A DNA stretch of 64,000 nucleotides from contig NZ_WASP01000002.1 in NCBI RefSeq assembly GCF_009712225.1, forward strand, positions 1-64,000, read 5' to 3'. Positions 1 through 8,590 of this stretch are shown piece after piece. The notes under the pieces were generated by a model. It had not been told where the DNA came from, ran no database searches, and was given only the letters and a program-made list of their open reading frames with translations. The position numbers and the translations under genes are program-made. Position 1 is the first letter of the stretch. Each line of letters opens with the position of its first letter. This stretch comes from Desulfovibrio sp. Its GTDB lineage: Bacteria; Desulfobacterota; Desulfovibrionia; Desulfovibrionales; Desulfovibrionaceae.

Positions 1-204
1 AATCGCGAGGAGCGTTTATGCTCCCCTTTGCTTTTGAAGTCAACCACTTTTTTCCGTTTTGCGAAACTTTTTGTTTCGCCGTGGGAAGCAGTCGTTTTCT
101 TCAATCGCGAGGAGCGTTTATGCTCCCCTTTGCTTCAGGAGTCAACCGTTTTTTTCGTTTCCGCGAAATTTCATTTCGCTTGCGTTTCCGTGAAACGTTT
201 TCCC
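1..204. repeat. Two tandem ~102-bp imperfect repeats made of hairpins
   Basis: Positions 1-33 recur identically at 103-135, and the rest of the ~102-bp unit is recognisable but diverged. A shortened third start (TCGCGAGG) follows near 209. Each unit carries a GGAGC/GCTCC hairpin (9-24 and 111-126). Each also carries a second hairpin whose stem differs between copies but stays paired: GCGAAAC/GTTTCGC at 61-79 and GCGAAAT/ATTTCGC at 163-179. Another hairpin, CGTTTC/GAAACG, lies at 183-197. The block sits 3' of the lytic transglycosylase gene. A repeat-encoded open frame crosses it but has no family resemblance and is not called. Confidence 0.75.
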
Positions 205-320
205 TTGTCGCGAGGGGGCAAATTGCCTTAAAGCAGCTCCCCTGTCAAGCATCAAGAGTGAATCTTTTCAGACTTATTCTGGCTATGTAGCGCAAAGCCG
301 CTCTGGGCGCGGAATTTGGC

Positions 321-2033
321 TTATTGCTCCACCACCAGCCGGGAACCGGTGCGCAGGTTTTTCTCATCCACGCCGTTCCAGCGCTTGAGATCGTCCACGC
401 TCACATTATAGGTGCGGGCAATCTTCCACAGAGTGTCATTGGCCTGCACGGTGTAGGTTTTGCCGCCCTTGGCAGCCTTGCCTGGCTTGTCTTTATCCTG
501 CTTGCCACCCACGCGGCCATCGGGGCCAGCTACCACAGTGCGCCCAGCAACAGTGGCTGGTGCAGGGGTAACCGGCGAATGTCCCTTGCCGGGAATGCGC
601 AGCACCATTCCTGCGAACACCTTGTGCGGATCGGCAATGCCGTTCTGCTTTTGCAGATCCTGCACGCTCACGCCGTATTTGAGCGCCACAGAGCTGAGCG
701 TTTCGTCGGGCCGCAGTGTATGGCGCGGCCCGTCGTCTGCCGCCACCACTCGGGCGCTGGCACCCTGCGGTTCGCGCTCGACGGAGTTTCGTGACCCCTT
801 GCCGCCCTTTTCCTGCCCTTTGGCAGGTTTGGCATCGAGTGCGGCCACAGCCTGAGCCGACATATTGACCGATCGGGGCACCAGAACCGTTTCGCCTGTC
901 TTCAAATACGGATTGCCGGGATTGGCCGCCCGCAACGTTGCAACGGATACGCCGCACCGACGGCTGATCTTGTCCCAGGAATCGGCGTTCGTGGCCACAG
1001 TGCTCTGCCCCCACCCAGCGTAAGGCGCACACTGAGGCGAAGCCAGATAGGCACGGGCCTCGCGCTCGCGACCAGCGGGCACATATATATATGTACTACG
1101 GCTGGTATCGGTCATGGGGCGCTTGTGGTGCCTGTTGAAGGCCGAAAATTCGTCCATGTCCATGCGGCAGGCGCGCGCCATGCCCGCAAGATCGGTACCG
1201 GGCTTTGCATTCAGGCGCAGCACACCGGGCGCGTTGTCGGGATGAATGGGATCAAAACCAAGCTGAGGCAGGTTGCGCATAATCTTGGTGACGGCAAGAT
1301 AGCGGGGCACGTACTGCTTGGTTTCATCCCGCAGCTGCGCCTTGTCGTCAAGCATGTGATTGCGAGACTTGATCTCAAAAAAGTCACGCCCGCCAGTGCC
1401 CTGCTTGGCGCGGCCAATCTTGCCTTCGCCGGCATTATAGGCGGCAATGGCCGTGGGCCAGTCGCCAAAATCACCATAGAGCTTTTGCAGATAGTCTGCC
1501 GCTGCTTCAGTTGATTTAAAGGGGTCGAGGCGCTCGTCTGTCCACCAATCCTGGTTCAGACCATACTTTTGCCCCGTGTAAGGCATAAACTGCCAGGCCC
1601 CGGCAGCTCCGGCGGGCGAGCGGACCTCGCTTCGGTAGCCGCTTTCAACAATGGCAAGATAGGCCAGGTCTTCGGGCATGCCACGCGAACGGAACACCCT
1701 TTTGGCATACGCCAGAAACTGCTCCGCCCTTTTGGACGACGCGCTCATGGTGGGGCGGCCTTTACGCAAAAAGTATTTATACTGGCGAGTTACGTCAGAC
1801 ATGGCGCTTTCGGGGATGTTCCTGTCCACCTGACCAGTGGTATTCAGGGCGGCGGTTTCAGAGGCGGTAAGCGGCGGAGAAGTGTCCTCCTCCGGCACCG
1901 ACATGGAAAGACCCTTCCCGGAATCGCCCCCCTGCCGCGAGGCACACCCCCCGGCAAGCATCAGGCACAAGACAACAGCCACGATACCCAGTCTTGCCAT
2001 TGCCGCTCTGTTCGAGTCTGATGCCGCAACCAT
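321..2033 (-). CDS. mltD: Membrane-bound lytic murein transglycosylase D-like lipoprotein with LysM domains
   Basis: Predicted to cleave peptidoglycan glycan strands at the outer membrane or periplasm. The start is set at the ATG at 2033 because GGGGAGG lies just upstream; a longer reading frame to 2105 lacks one. The N-terminus is a lipoprotein signal ending in LAGGC. The SLT catalytic domain follows at about residues 85-240, with the catalytic Glu in AIVESGYRSE and the typical GAAGAWQFMP and AYNAGEGKIGRA motifs. Three LysM-like repeats follow near residues 350-390, 440-485 and 525-570. The first LysM is degenerate; the other two have clear HTL/YTV...DTL...IA cores. 570 residues is usual for MltD. 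It is divergent from the rRNA methyltransferase gene. Confidence 0.9.
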   Translation of the reverse strand: MVAASDSNRAAMARLGIVAVVLCLMLAGGCASRQGGDSGKGLSMSVPEEDTSPPLTASETAALNTTGQVDRNIPESAMSDVTRQYKYFLRKGRPTMSASSKRAEQFLAYAKRVFRSRGMPEDLAYLAIVESGYRSEVRSPAGAAGAWQFMPYTGQKYGLNQDWWTDERLDPFKSTEAAADYLQKLYGDFGDWPTAIAAYNAGEGKIGRAKQGTGGRDFFEIKSRNHMLDDKAQLRDETKQYVPRYLAVTKIMRNLPQLGFDPIHPDNAPGVLRLNAKPGTDLAGMARACRMDMDEFSAFNRHHKRPMTDTSRSTYIYVPAGREREARAYLASPQCAPYAGWGQSTVATNADSWDKISRRCGVSVATLRAANPGNPYLKTGETVLVPRSVNMSAQAVAALDAKPAKGQEKGGKGSRNSVEREPQGASARVVAADDGPRHTLRPDETLSSVALKYGVSVQDLQKQNGIADPHKVFAGMVLRIPGKGHSPVTPAPATVAGRTVVAGPDGRVGGKQDKDKPGKAAKGGKTYTVQANDTLWKIARTYNVSVDDLKRWNGVDEKNLRTGSRLVVEQ

Positions 2034-2274
2034 ATGTTTCCTCCCCTTTTGCCGCCCCGGCTTGCCATCTGCCGGGAAGATGCGTACACAGCCGCCATGG
2101 GCCACCGCTGCTTTACCAGTGCGCTGCTACACGGCATGGATTGCAAACAGCCCACACACATGCGCAACCGCGCACAATATCACATAAATTCCTTTAGTGC
2201 AGGCCTTTGCCGCACAAACCGCTCCATTCAATAATGGCCGCCTGGCGGCCAACGCACACAGCCCGGAGGCGCGT

Positions 2275-3087
2275 ATGCATAACGAAACCGAAGAAGCCCC
2301 GCTGCTGCCGGGCCTCAAGCCCGTGCTGGAGCTGCTCTCCAGCGATCCACAGCGCATAGACTGCGTCTTCTGCAAAAAAGGTCTGCGCGGTCCCGACGCG
2401 CAAGAGGTGCTGAACCTCTGCCGCCAACACAATGTGCGCTTCAGCCTGGTGGACCAGGTGGCTCTCGACCGCCTGTGCCGCGCTGGCGGGCAAGCCAGCC
2501 AGGGTGGCCGTCACGGCCGTGACAGCGTGTCGCACCAGGGCGTTGTGGCCCGTCTTGCAGCCACTGGCTTTACCGAGCTTGCCGACCTGCTGACTGGGGT
2601 GGCCAATGCTCCCCTGCCGCTCATAGTGGCTCTCGACCAGGTGCAAGACCCCGGCAACGTGGGCACAATCTGCCGCACACTCTATGCCCTTGGCGGCGCA
2701 GGCATCATTTTGCCCCAGCACAACAGCGCCTACCTTGGCCCCGCAGCCCGTAGAGCCGCCGCAGGAGCGCTGGAAAAACTGCCTGTCACCCGCGTAACCA
2801 ACCTGGGGCACGCCCTCGACAGCGCCGAAGAAGCTGGCCTGACCATTTACGGCGCTGGCGGCGATGGCCCTGCGAGCCTCAACGCCTTTGACGAGCCCAT
2901 GCAGCTACCCGCCGTACTGGTGCTGGGCAACGAAGACAAAGGGCTGCGCCCCGGCGTTGCCAAGCGTTGTGCGCACATGTTGCGCATCCCGCTTGCCCGC
3001 TCGTTCGATTCGCTCAACGTGGCCCAGGCTGGAGCTGTACTGCTGGGTCTTGCCGCCGCACATCAGGCAAAAAATTCTGATTCATGA
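2275..3087 (+). CDS. rlmB: SpoU/TrmH-family 23S rRNA (guanosine-2'-O)-methyltransferase, RlmB type
   Basis: SAM-dependent ribose 2'-O-methyltransferase with the trefoil-knot SPOUT fold. All three SpoU motifs are visible: DQVQDPGNVGTICRT near residue 120, LVLGNEDKGLRPG near 220, and LRIPLARSFDSLNVAQA near 245. The N-terminal ~75 residues look like the SpoU substrate-binding domain (GLKPVLELL...). The start at 2275 has CGGAGG upstream; a frame reaching 2197 has none. 270 residues fits RlmB/TrmH. The exact rRNA target (RlmB Gm2251 versus another SpoU site) cannot be settled from sequence alone. It ends in a strong terminator at 3172. Confidence 0.85.
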   Translation: MHNETEEAPLLPGLKPVLELLSSDPQRIDCVFCKKGLRGPDAQEVLNLCRQHNVRFSLVDQVALDRLCRAGGQASQGGRHGRDSVSHQGVVARLAATGFTELADLLTGVANAPLPLIVALDQVQDPGNVGTICRTLYALGGAGIILPQHNSAYLGPAARRAAAGALEKLPVTRVTNLGHALDSAEEAGLTIYGAGGDGPASLNAFDEPMQLPAVLVLGNEDKGLRPGVAKRCAHMLRIPLARSFDSLNVAQAGAVLLGLAAAHQAKNSDS

Positions 3088-3171
3088 CGGTTCCATGACT
3101 CAGCAAATCCAAAAGCAAAAAGCACGCCAACACAATTGGCCCCATTTACAGCTTTTAGACAAGCCCTTGAC

Positions 3172-3213
3172 GTAATAAAAAAGGAAGCGCAACTGCGCTT
3201 CCTTTTTTATTAC
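3172..3213. terminator. Strong bidirectional rho-independent terminator after rlmB
   Basis: A perfect 19-bp inverted repeat with a 4-nt AACT loop. The GC core is GGAAGCGC/GCGCTTCC, flanked by A-run and T-run so that it can act on both strands. Confidence 0.9.
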
Positions 3214-3395
3214 AAGCAAAACACTTACTAAATTTTCTCTAGATTATCACTAGAGTTAATTTATACAGTCATAACTTCCGCTCTACTGTAGATATTGCAG
3301 TCGAATCTTAACCGTCACAACACCCACACAACAGAAAACACCAGTTCCTCCTGCTGCAGTCCTCCTCACCTGCCACATGCTCGCCACCATAACGC
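3214..3395. other. AT-rich gap between two terminators, no gene seen
   Basis: About 180 bp between the rlmB terminator and the fliQ terminator. It is AT-rich and holds the short palindromic stretch TCTAGATTATCACTAGA. No open frame with a ribosome site and no clear promoter was seen. Confidence 0.5.
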
Positions 3396-3441
3396 AAAAA
3401 CCCGCCCTGCCAGTGCGCGGTGCGCAGCATGGCAGGGCGGG
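3396..3441 (-). terminator. Terminator of the fli operon downstream of fliQ
   Basis: Read on the minus strand, a perfect 12-bp stem (CCCGCCCTGCCA at 3401-3412 with its complement at 3430-3441) and a 17-nt loop precede TTTTTG. It lies about 60 bp past the fliQ stop and shows that fliR is not part of this transcript. Confidence 0.85.
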
Positions 3442-3502
3442 TCAAAAATGTGATGTCTCAGTCAGTTTTTTTGAGGTCAGCCGGGGCAGACCAGAGACGC
3501 CT

Positions 3503-3772
3503 TTAGCGGATATATATGGGAATATTGATGAAAACGTCGCGCGTAAAGGTAATCATGCGTTCCATAAGCCAGGGCAGTGCCATCAGCAGTGCCAGAAACA
3601 TGCACACAACCTTGGGGATAAAGGTAAGTGTCATTTCCTGAATCTGGGTGGCGGCCTGAATAACGCTCACAAGCACACCCACACCCAGCCCAACGCCCAG
3701 CATGGGCAGTGCCATCATCAGACAAAGCTCAATGGCCTGACGACCGAAACCAATGACAAAATCTGGGGACAT
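3503..3772 (-). CDS. fliQ: Flagellar biosynthesis protein FliQ
   Basis: Small inner-membrane component of the flagellar type III export gate, which forms a complex with FliP and FliR. The 89-residue length is that of the family. The sequence has the typical VIGFGRQAIELCLMMALP start, a first membrane helix with G-V-G repeats, and the conserved SVIQAATQIQEMTLTFIPK segment before a second helix. AGGAGT precedes the ATG. It is the last gene of fliL-fliN-fliO-fliP-fliQ on this strand and is followed by a terminator; fliR, flhB and flhA must lie elsewhere. Confidence 0.95.
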   Translation of the reverse strand: MSPDFVIGFGRQAIELCLMMALPMLGVGLGVGVLVSVIQAATQIQEMTLTFIPKVVCMFLALLMALPWLMERMITFTRDVFINIPIYIR

Positions 3773-3855
3773 GGGCTACTCCTGAAATTTGACGGTGTGC
3801 TAAACGCTATACCCCTTAAGCAAAAACAGGGCCAAAGCGACGCGCATACCTCCGG

Positions 3856-4653
3856 TCAGAGCAGAAAACTGTTCACCAGAGAACCGACCAACAGATTCCA
3901 GCCGTCCACCATAACAAAAAGCAGCAGTTTGAAGGGCATGGATACCATCATGGGCGGCAGCATCATCATGCCCATGGCAAGCAGCACGCTTGAAATGACC
4001 ATATCCAGTACCAGAAAGGGAATGTAGATGAGAAAGCCAATGGTAAAAGCGGTTTTGAGCTCGCTGATAACATAGGCGGCGGCCAGCAGCATGGTAGGCA
4101 CTTCCTCCTTGCTGCGCGGCGCTTCGATCTTGCTTATGGAATAAAAAACCGAAAGGTCTTTTTCGCGCGTGTGCTTGAACATAAACGTGCGCAGTGGCCC
4201 CTGGGCACGGTCGAGCGCCACCTTGTAGTCGATCTGCTCGGCCAGATAGGGTTGCAGGGCATTGTCGTTGATCTGCTTGCCCACGGGGTACATGATGACC
4301 ACCGTCATAAAAATGGCAAGACTGGCAAGAATCTGGGTGGGGGGCAGCTGCTGCACGCCCATGGCCTGCCGCAAGAAGCTGAAAACGATGATGATGCGGG
4401 TAAAGCTGGTGACCGTGAGCATAATGGCCGGAGCCACTGAAAGCACTGTGAGCAGAAAAAGGATTTCCAGCAGCACAGATACCTTTTCAGGCGATTGCGC
4501 TCCCCCGGCCAGGGTAAGCTGCATGGTGGGCATGGCCAGATCCTGGGCGGCCATGGCCACCGCAGGCAAAAGAACGGATATAAGGCTAGCTGCCGCCAGC
4601 GCCGCGACGGGCTTCTTCCATGACTTGCTGAAAATCGGCATTTTCTGGCTCAT
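3856..4653 (-). CDS. fliP: Flagellar biosynthesis protein FliP
   Basis: Core inner-membrane subunit of the flagellar export gate. It has an N-terminal signal peptide ending near AVAMAAQ and the conserved VTSFTRIIIVFSFLRQAMG motif near residue 85. A periplasmic loop (QPYLAEQIDY...) follows, then the C-terminal signature IGFLIYIPFLVLDMVISSVL and MMMLPPMMVSMPFKLLLFV. 265 residues is normal. GAGGAG lies ahead of the ATG inside fliO. The 68-nt overlap with fliO is unusually long and suggests coupled translation. Confidence 0.95.
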   Translation of the reverse strand: MSQKMPIFSKSWKKPVAALAAASLISVLLPAVAMAAQDLAMPTMQLTLAGGAQSPEKVSVLLEILFLLTVLSVAPAIMLTVTSFTRIIIVFSFLRQAMGVQQLPPTQILASLAIFMTVVIMYPVGKQINDNALQPYLAEQIDYKVALDRAQGPLRTFMFKHTREKDLSVFYSISKIEAPRSKEEVPTMLLAAAYVISELKTAFTIGFLIYIPFLVLDMVISSVLLAMGMMMLPPMMVSMPFKLLLFVMVDGWNLLVGSLVNSFLL

Positions 4654-5071
4654 GCTTTGCCTGCTCCTCGGTCAGTAGGGTAATCTGCTGGTCTGTAACC
4701 CCCAGCAGCAACCTTTTATTCAAGAAGCGTACCACCATCAAGCCCTTACGCGGCCCCAGAGGCAGCTGTGCCTCCATGACCAGAGCGTCTCGCGGCAGCG
4801 ACCCGGGGCGCGGCAGAAAGTTGAACTTGCCAAAGCGCCGCGCCAGCCACACGGCCAGCCACATTATGGCAACCAGCAAAAACAGTATGCCCACGGCCTG
4901 AATGTAGCTGCCCCATGAAAAAGAAGACTGCCCCAGCGCCGTCACCGGCTCGGCCACAGCGGTGGCGGCCTCCTGCGCTACAGTGCCCACGGCACCGCCT
5001 ACAGTACCGCGCACGGCGCTGCCAGCAAGGCCGCCTTCGGCAGCGGCAAGCAGTATGGGCAGGCTAGCCAA
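4586..5071 (-). CDS. fliO: Flagellar biosynthetic protein FliO
   Basis: Small single-pass membrane protein that assists assembly of the FliP ring. It has an Ala/Gly-rich, presumably periplasmic N-terminus and one membrane helix at about residues 58-78 (AVGILFLLVAIMWLAVWLA). A cytoplasmic part follows with the family pattern of a basic stretch and beta strands (LVMEAQLPLGPRKGLMVVRFLNKRLLLGVTDQQITLL). It overlaps fliN by 8 nt upstream and fliP by 68 nt downstream. FliO is poorly conserved, so much of the call rests on its place between fliN and fliP. Confidence 0.85.
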   Translation of the reverse strand: MASLPILLAAAEGGLAGSAVRGTVGGAVGTVAQEAATAVAEPVTALGQSSFSWGSYIQAVGILFLLVAIMWLAVWLARRFGKFNFLPRPGSLPRDALVMEAQLPLGPRKGLMVVRFLNKRLLLGVTDQQITLLTEEQAKHEPENADFQQVMEEARRGAGGS

Positions 5072-5606
5072 GCTGCTTCACCCTTTCAATGGGGCTGATG
5101 ATATCCGTAAGACGCACGCCAAACTTTTCGTTGATGACCACGGCCTCGCCGCGCGCCACCAGTTTGCCGTTGACGTAGACTTCAAGAGGTTCGCCAGCCA
5201 GCTTGTTGAGCTCAACCACCGACCCCTGGCCCAGCTGCAGCAGCTCGTTGATGAGCAGACGTGTGCGGCCAAGCTCTGCGGAAACATCCAGCGGAATATC
5301 CAGAATAAAGTCGAGCTCGCGCTTGAGCTTGCTGTCCTTGGGCTGGCGCGCCATCTCGGTCATATCCTGAAAATGCGCGTCCACCGCCTGACCGCCAAAG
5401 CCTGCGCCAGCGCCGCCAAACGAGGCAGGCCCCTTGTCTTCTTCATCGGCAGCCAACGATTCGGCCCACTGGGCCGCCAGAGCTTCCTCGTCCAGCGCGC
5501 CGCCAGCAGGCGCTTCCGGAGCCGCAGCGGGTTCTGCCGCATTGGCCTCGTCTTCCAGTTGCGCAGCCCACTGGGCCGCCAAGGCTTCTTGATCTTCCTG
5601 CGACAT
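5064..5606 (-). CDS. fliN: Flagellar motor switch protein FliN
   Basis: C-ring component that sets rotation direction and aids export. The N-terminal ~95 residues are acidic and Ala-rich, with a duplicated LAAQWA motif near residues 8-13 and 44-49. The C-terminal SpoA (FliN/YscQ) domain has the motifs LDFILDIPLDVSAELGRTR, ELLQLGQGSVVELNKLAGEP and VVINEKFGVRLTDIISP. 180 residues is long for FliN because of the N-terminal extension. An RBS-like AGGTGA... precedes the ATG. No fliM lies beside it; the 154 bp to fliL hold no gene. Confidence 0.93.
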   Translation of the reverse strand: MSQEDQEALAAQWAAQLEDEANAAEPAAAPEAPAGGALDEEALAAQWAESLAADEEDKGPASFGGAGAGFGGQAVDAHFQDMTEMARQPKDSKLKRELDFILDIPLDVSAELGRTRLLINELLQLGQGSVVELNKLAGEPLEVYVNGKLVARGEAVVINEKFGVRLTDIISPIERVKQLG

Positions 5607-5760
5607 AGGTCACCTCATTCTCTGTTCCGGCGCGAGCCGCCAAAATATGCAGCCGCGCTGCGGAAGGCTGGCACCCAACCGGGCACAGCCGTCAAGCCGA
5701 CATATGGAACCAGCGGTTGCGCCAAGGCCGCACTGCCCCTTTGCGCCGCGTTTGCCACTG

Positions 5761-6393
5761 TTATTCTACAACAAAATCAGTAAAATATACGCGTATAACC
5801 CTTTGCGCGCCCAAAATCTGGTTAAGGCGCGCGGCCACTTCGGCCTTCAGCAGCACCTTGCCGTCGGGCGTAGAAATGTCGTTAAAGGTCTTGCCCGCCA
5901 GCAGCATGATGATGGCGTCGCGTATTCTGGGGCTGTTGGCCTGCAGGGCGGCAGAAACATCGGCGTTGACCTCTACTTCCATGCCCAGCTTGAGATAGCG
6001 ACGCCCCGTAGGATCAGAAATATTTACCGTAATGGGCGGCAGAGGCAGTACCTGCCCGCTGCTGCGCGGCAGATCGCTTTGCCGCTCGATACGCCCGTCA
6101 GCACCACCGGCAGCGCCAGCTGCGCCACCATGACCACCGCCAGCACCAGCAGTGCCGCCAGCGCCGCCGGGCGCTCCCTTGGCGGCCTCACCAGCAGGGG
6201 CATCATGCGGCACAGCGCTGGACACGGAAGGCGTGCGTATAAAAAACCACCAGTAAGCACCAATGCCCGCACCGCTCAAGGTAATGAGCAGGATCGCCAA
6301 AATAATGACGATACGTTTGACCCTGGAAGGCTTTTTGGGATTTTCCGCCTGCCCTTCCGGCAGGGCCTTTGATTCCTTTTCTTTGGCCGCCAT
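5761..6393 (-). CDS. fliL: Flagellar basal body-associated protein FliL
   Basis: Inner-membrane protein associated with the stator and basal body. Order: a lysine-rich cytoplasmic start, one membrane helix near residues 28-50 (IVIILAILLITLSGAGIGAYWW), a long Gly/Ala-rich linker near residues 70-100, and the FliL periplasmic domain (LPPITVNISD... YLKLGMEVEV... IRDAIIMLLAGKTFNDI... IRVYFTDFVVE). The ATG at 6393 is preferred over an upstream GTG at 6399 because GGTGGAG is placed correctly for it. 210 residues; the low-complexity linker makes it somewhat longer than usual. Confidence 0.93.
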   Translation of the reverse strand: MAAKEKESKALPEGQAENPKKPSRVKRIVIILAILLITLSGAGIGAYWWFFIRTPSVSSAVPHDAPAGEAAKGAPGGAGGTAGAGGGHGGAAGAAGGADGRIERQSDLPRSSGQVLPLPPITVNISDPTGRRYLKLGMEVEVNADVSAALQANSPRIRDAIIMLLAGKTFNDISTPDGKVLLKAEVAARLNQILGAQRVIRVYFTDFVVE

Positions 6394-6468
6394 ACGCACT
6401 CCACCGACATTGTGGGGTCAAGAACGCGAACCGCTCAAGCCCTTGTAGCAGGCTTTATGCCAAAGCTG

Positions 6469-7197
6469 TCATACTCTGGCAGGACGCGGCCCGAAAATAT
6501 CCGTACCAATGCGCACCATGGTGGCCCCTTCGGCCACCGCGCCTTCAAAATCGCCGCTCATGCCCATGGAAAGTTCGGGCAGGGGCAGCCCCAGGCGGGT
6601 GCACAACATGTCGCGCAGCTCCCGCAGATGGGCAAAATGGGGCCGCGCCGCATCGCCCGCGTCAAACACCGGGGGCAGGCACATGAGGCCCTGCACATCC
6701 AGATGCGGACAATGCTCAAGTACATAATCGGCCAATTCCGGCAAATCTGCAGACATCACACCAGATTTTTGCGATTCACCACCAACATTTACCTCAAACA
6801 GCACAGGCTGGCGGGCATTGAGCTCCACCAGCCGCCGTTCCATGGCGTCGGCAAGCTTGCGTGAATCAAGCGTGTGCACAAGGCTGAAGGCCCCCGCCAC
6901 CAGCTGGGCCTTGCGGCTTTGCACGTGGCCTATCATGTGCCAGCGAATACCCGCGCACAGCTCTGCCGTGGCCGGGTCTGCGGTCAGGTCCTGCCTTTTT
7001 TGCAGGGCTTCCTGAACGTAATTTTCGCCAAAATCAATCTGCCCGGCGGCGGCCACCACGGCCAGCGATTCCGCCGGATGCAGTTTTGAAACAGCAATGA
7101 GCCTCACGCTCTGGCGCGACCGCCCGGCAGCGGCGCAGGCCGCATCCAGCCGGTCAAGCACCCGCGTGTAGCGTTCCTGCAGCAGAGTGTCGCCCAT
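6469..7197 (-). CDS. YggS/PLPBP-family pyridoxal phosphate homeostasis protein
   Basis: PLP-binding alanine-racemase-like barrel without known catalysis, involved in vitamin B6 and amino acid homeostasis. Visible motifs are LIAVSKLHPAE with the PLP lysine near residue 36, DFGENYVQEA, IRWHMIGHVQSRKAQ, and the C-terminal phosphate-binding stretch LSMGMSGDFEGAVAEGATMVRIGTDIFG. The ATG at 7197 lies 2 nt past the era stop with GGCGGAG provided by the end of era, so the two are translationally linked. The frame extends upstream into era but that part is out-of-frame shadow. 242 residues, full length. Confidence 0.92.
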   Translation of the reverse strand: MGDTLLQERYTRVLDRLDAACAAAGRSRQSVRLIAVSKLHPAESLAVVAAAGQIDFGENYVQEALQKRQDLTADPATAELCAGIRWHMIGHVQSRKAQLVAGAFSLVHTLDSRKLADAMERRLVELNARQPVLFEVNVGGESQKSGVMSADLPELADYVLEHCPHLDVQGLMCLPPVFDAGDAARPHFAHLRELRDMLCTRLGLPLPELSMGMSGDFEGAVAEGATMVRIGTDIFGPRPARV

Positions 7198-7199
7198 GC

Positions 7200-8123
7200 C
7201 TACTCCGCCATCAGGCCAAGCTCGCGCAGGAAGGCCGCGTCTTCGGTCCAGTGCTCGCGCACCTTGACCCACAGTTCAAGATGCACCTTGCCGCCCACCA
7301 GGTCCTGAATTTCCTTACGGGCATCAATGCCTATCTGTTTGATGGACGCGCCCGCGCGGCCAATGACCATGGCCTTGTGCATGGGCCGGGCCACATAGAT
7401 AACGGCATGAATGACAGTCTGGCCGCGTTCTTCGTCTTCCTGCCAGCTTTCCACGTCAACGGCCACAGAATACGGCACTTCCTGACGCAGGTGCAGAAAC
7501 AGCTTTTCGCGCACGATTTCTGCCGTCATGAAGCGCAGGGGCGCGGTAGAAATCTGGTCTTCGGGGAACTGCGCGGGTGCGGCGGGCAACTTGGAGCGGA
7601 TAAGCTTTGCAAGCTCCGGCAGGCCGTCCTTGTTCAGGGCCGACGTGGGGAAAATTTCCGCCTTGGGCCACATCTCGCTCAGACGCGTCAAAAGCGGCAA
7701 CATGCGGCTTTTGTCAGAGAACAGGTCAACCTTGTTGATCACCACAATCATGGGGCGCTCGTCGCTCGACAGGGCCTTGGCAAGGGGCGCGAGGTCGCGC
7801 TCCAGAAATTCGGGGTGGCGGATGTACAGATGCGCATCAAGCACGGGCATGATGACTTCGGCCTGGGCAAGGCTTTGCCACACGGCCTGGAGCATGGTTT
7901 TGCTCAGTCTGCCGCGCACCTGGGCAAGGCCTGGCGTATCCATAAAAATAACCTGGGCGTTTTCATCCGTAAGAATACCCACAATCTGGTTGCGCGTTGT
8001 CTGCGGCTTGGGCGTGACAATGGTAACCTTTTGACCGAGCAGGGCGTTCAACAGGGTGGATTTGCCCGCATTGGGCGGCCCCATAAGCGCCACCCAACCG
8101 CAACGATAGTTCTGATCCGACAT
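7200..8123 (-). CDS. era: GTPase Era
   Basis: Ribosome-assembly GTPase that binds 16S rRNA near its 3' end. G1 is GPPNAGKS at about residue 14, the switch region follows ([13 protein letters not shown]), G3 is DTPGL near 61, and G4 is NKVD near 122. The C-terminal KH domain has [23 protein letters not shown] near residue 245 and ends with [12 protein letters not shown]. The ATG at 8123 has GGGAGAAAG upstream. 307 residues, full length. It is first in a tight pair with the YggS-like gene on the minus strand. Confidence 0.97.
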   Translation of the reverse strand: MSDQNYRCGWVALMGPPNAGKSTLLNALLGQKVTIVTPKPQTTRNQIVGILTDENAQVIFMDTPGLAQVRGRLSKTMLQAVWQSLAQAEVIMPVLDAHLYIRHPEFLERDLAPLAKALSSDERPMIVVINKVDLFSDKSRMLPLLTRLSEMWPKAEIFPTSALNKDGLPELAKLIRSKLPAAPAQFPEDQISTAPLRFMTAEIVREKLFLHLRQEVPYSVAVDVESWQEDEERGQTVIHAVIYVARPMHKAMVIGRAGASIKQIGIDARKEIQDLVGGKVHLELWVKVREHWTEDAAFLRELGLMAE

Positions 8124-8590
8124 TCTTTCTCCCGGCTGGAAGCATCCAGCCTCTACCGCCGACCTTGCGACGGAATAATTCTTGGCAATTGCAGGGCGCG
8201 GATACGCAAACACGCCAAAAGCCGCCCTCTGCGGGCTAACATCTTAAAGAAATTGCGCTTCCGCATTCGGGCGGGCATAGGATTTGCGCTCTCGCCCGGC
8301 ACAATCAGAGTAAGGCTACTCTAGAAACATACTATAACTGGCTTTCTGTCCCACATCCGCGCTCTGCGGTCAAGACGCAGCACACGGCACGCCCTGCTCC
8401 CTCACGGTTCAACCCGGTGAAATGCCCCCCCAAATATCAATGGAAAGCCAAGGGAATACCCACGACCTGTCCTGGGCATGTTACCTGTCCCGCACACAGC
8501 AACGCGAACAGCGCATCATTATTATACTTATCTGGAGATAGAAAATCGGGCGGCGAACCGGATTTGCCTTGCTTGACGAGACCCGCGCCA
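8124..8590. other. Divergent intergenic region between era and the YhhQ-type transporter gene
   Basis: 467 bp with no supported gene. A possible rightward promoter, TTGACG at 8573 and TACTGT at 8596 with 17 bp between, sits at the far right. No riboswitch fold, including preQ1 types, could be recognised. Confidence 0.4.

Noticed and set aside
18-290. 90-residue open frame with a duplicated Met-Leu-Pro-Phe-Ala start
   Set aside because: It is read through the tandem hairpin repeats; the peptide repeat follows from the DNA repeat, and there is no ribosome site or family resemblance.
5730-5765. Sigma-54 promoter ahead of fliN on the minus strand
   Set aside because: GG and GC at the right spacing occur, but the -12 box lacks the TT and the flanks do not match.
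8400-8425. T-loop-like GGTTCAACCCGG suggesting a tRNA
   Set aside because: No acceptor, D or anticodon arms fit around it.
8300-8590. preQ1 riboswitch expected upstream of a queuosine transporter
   Set aside because: None of the preQ1-I, -II or -III core sequences could be found by eye.
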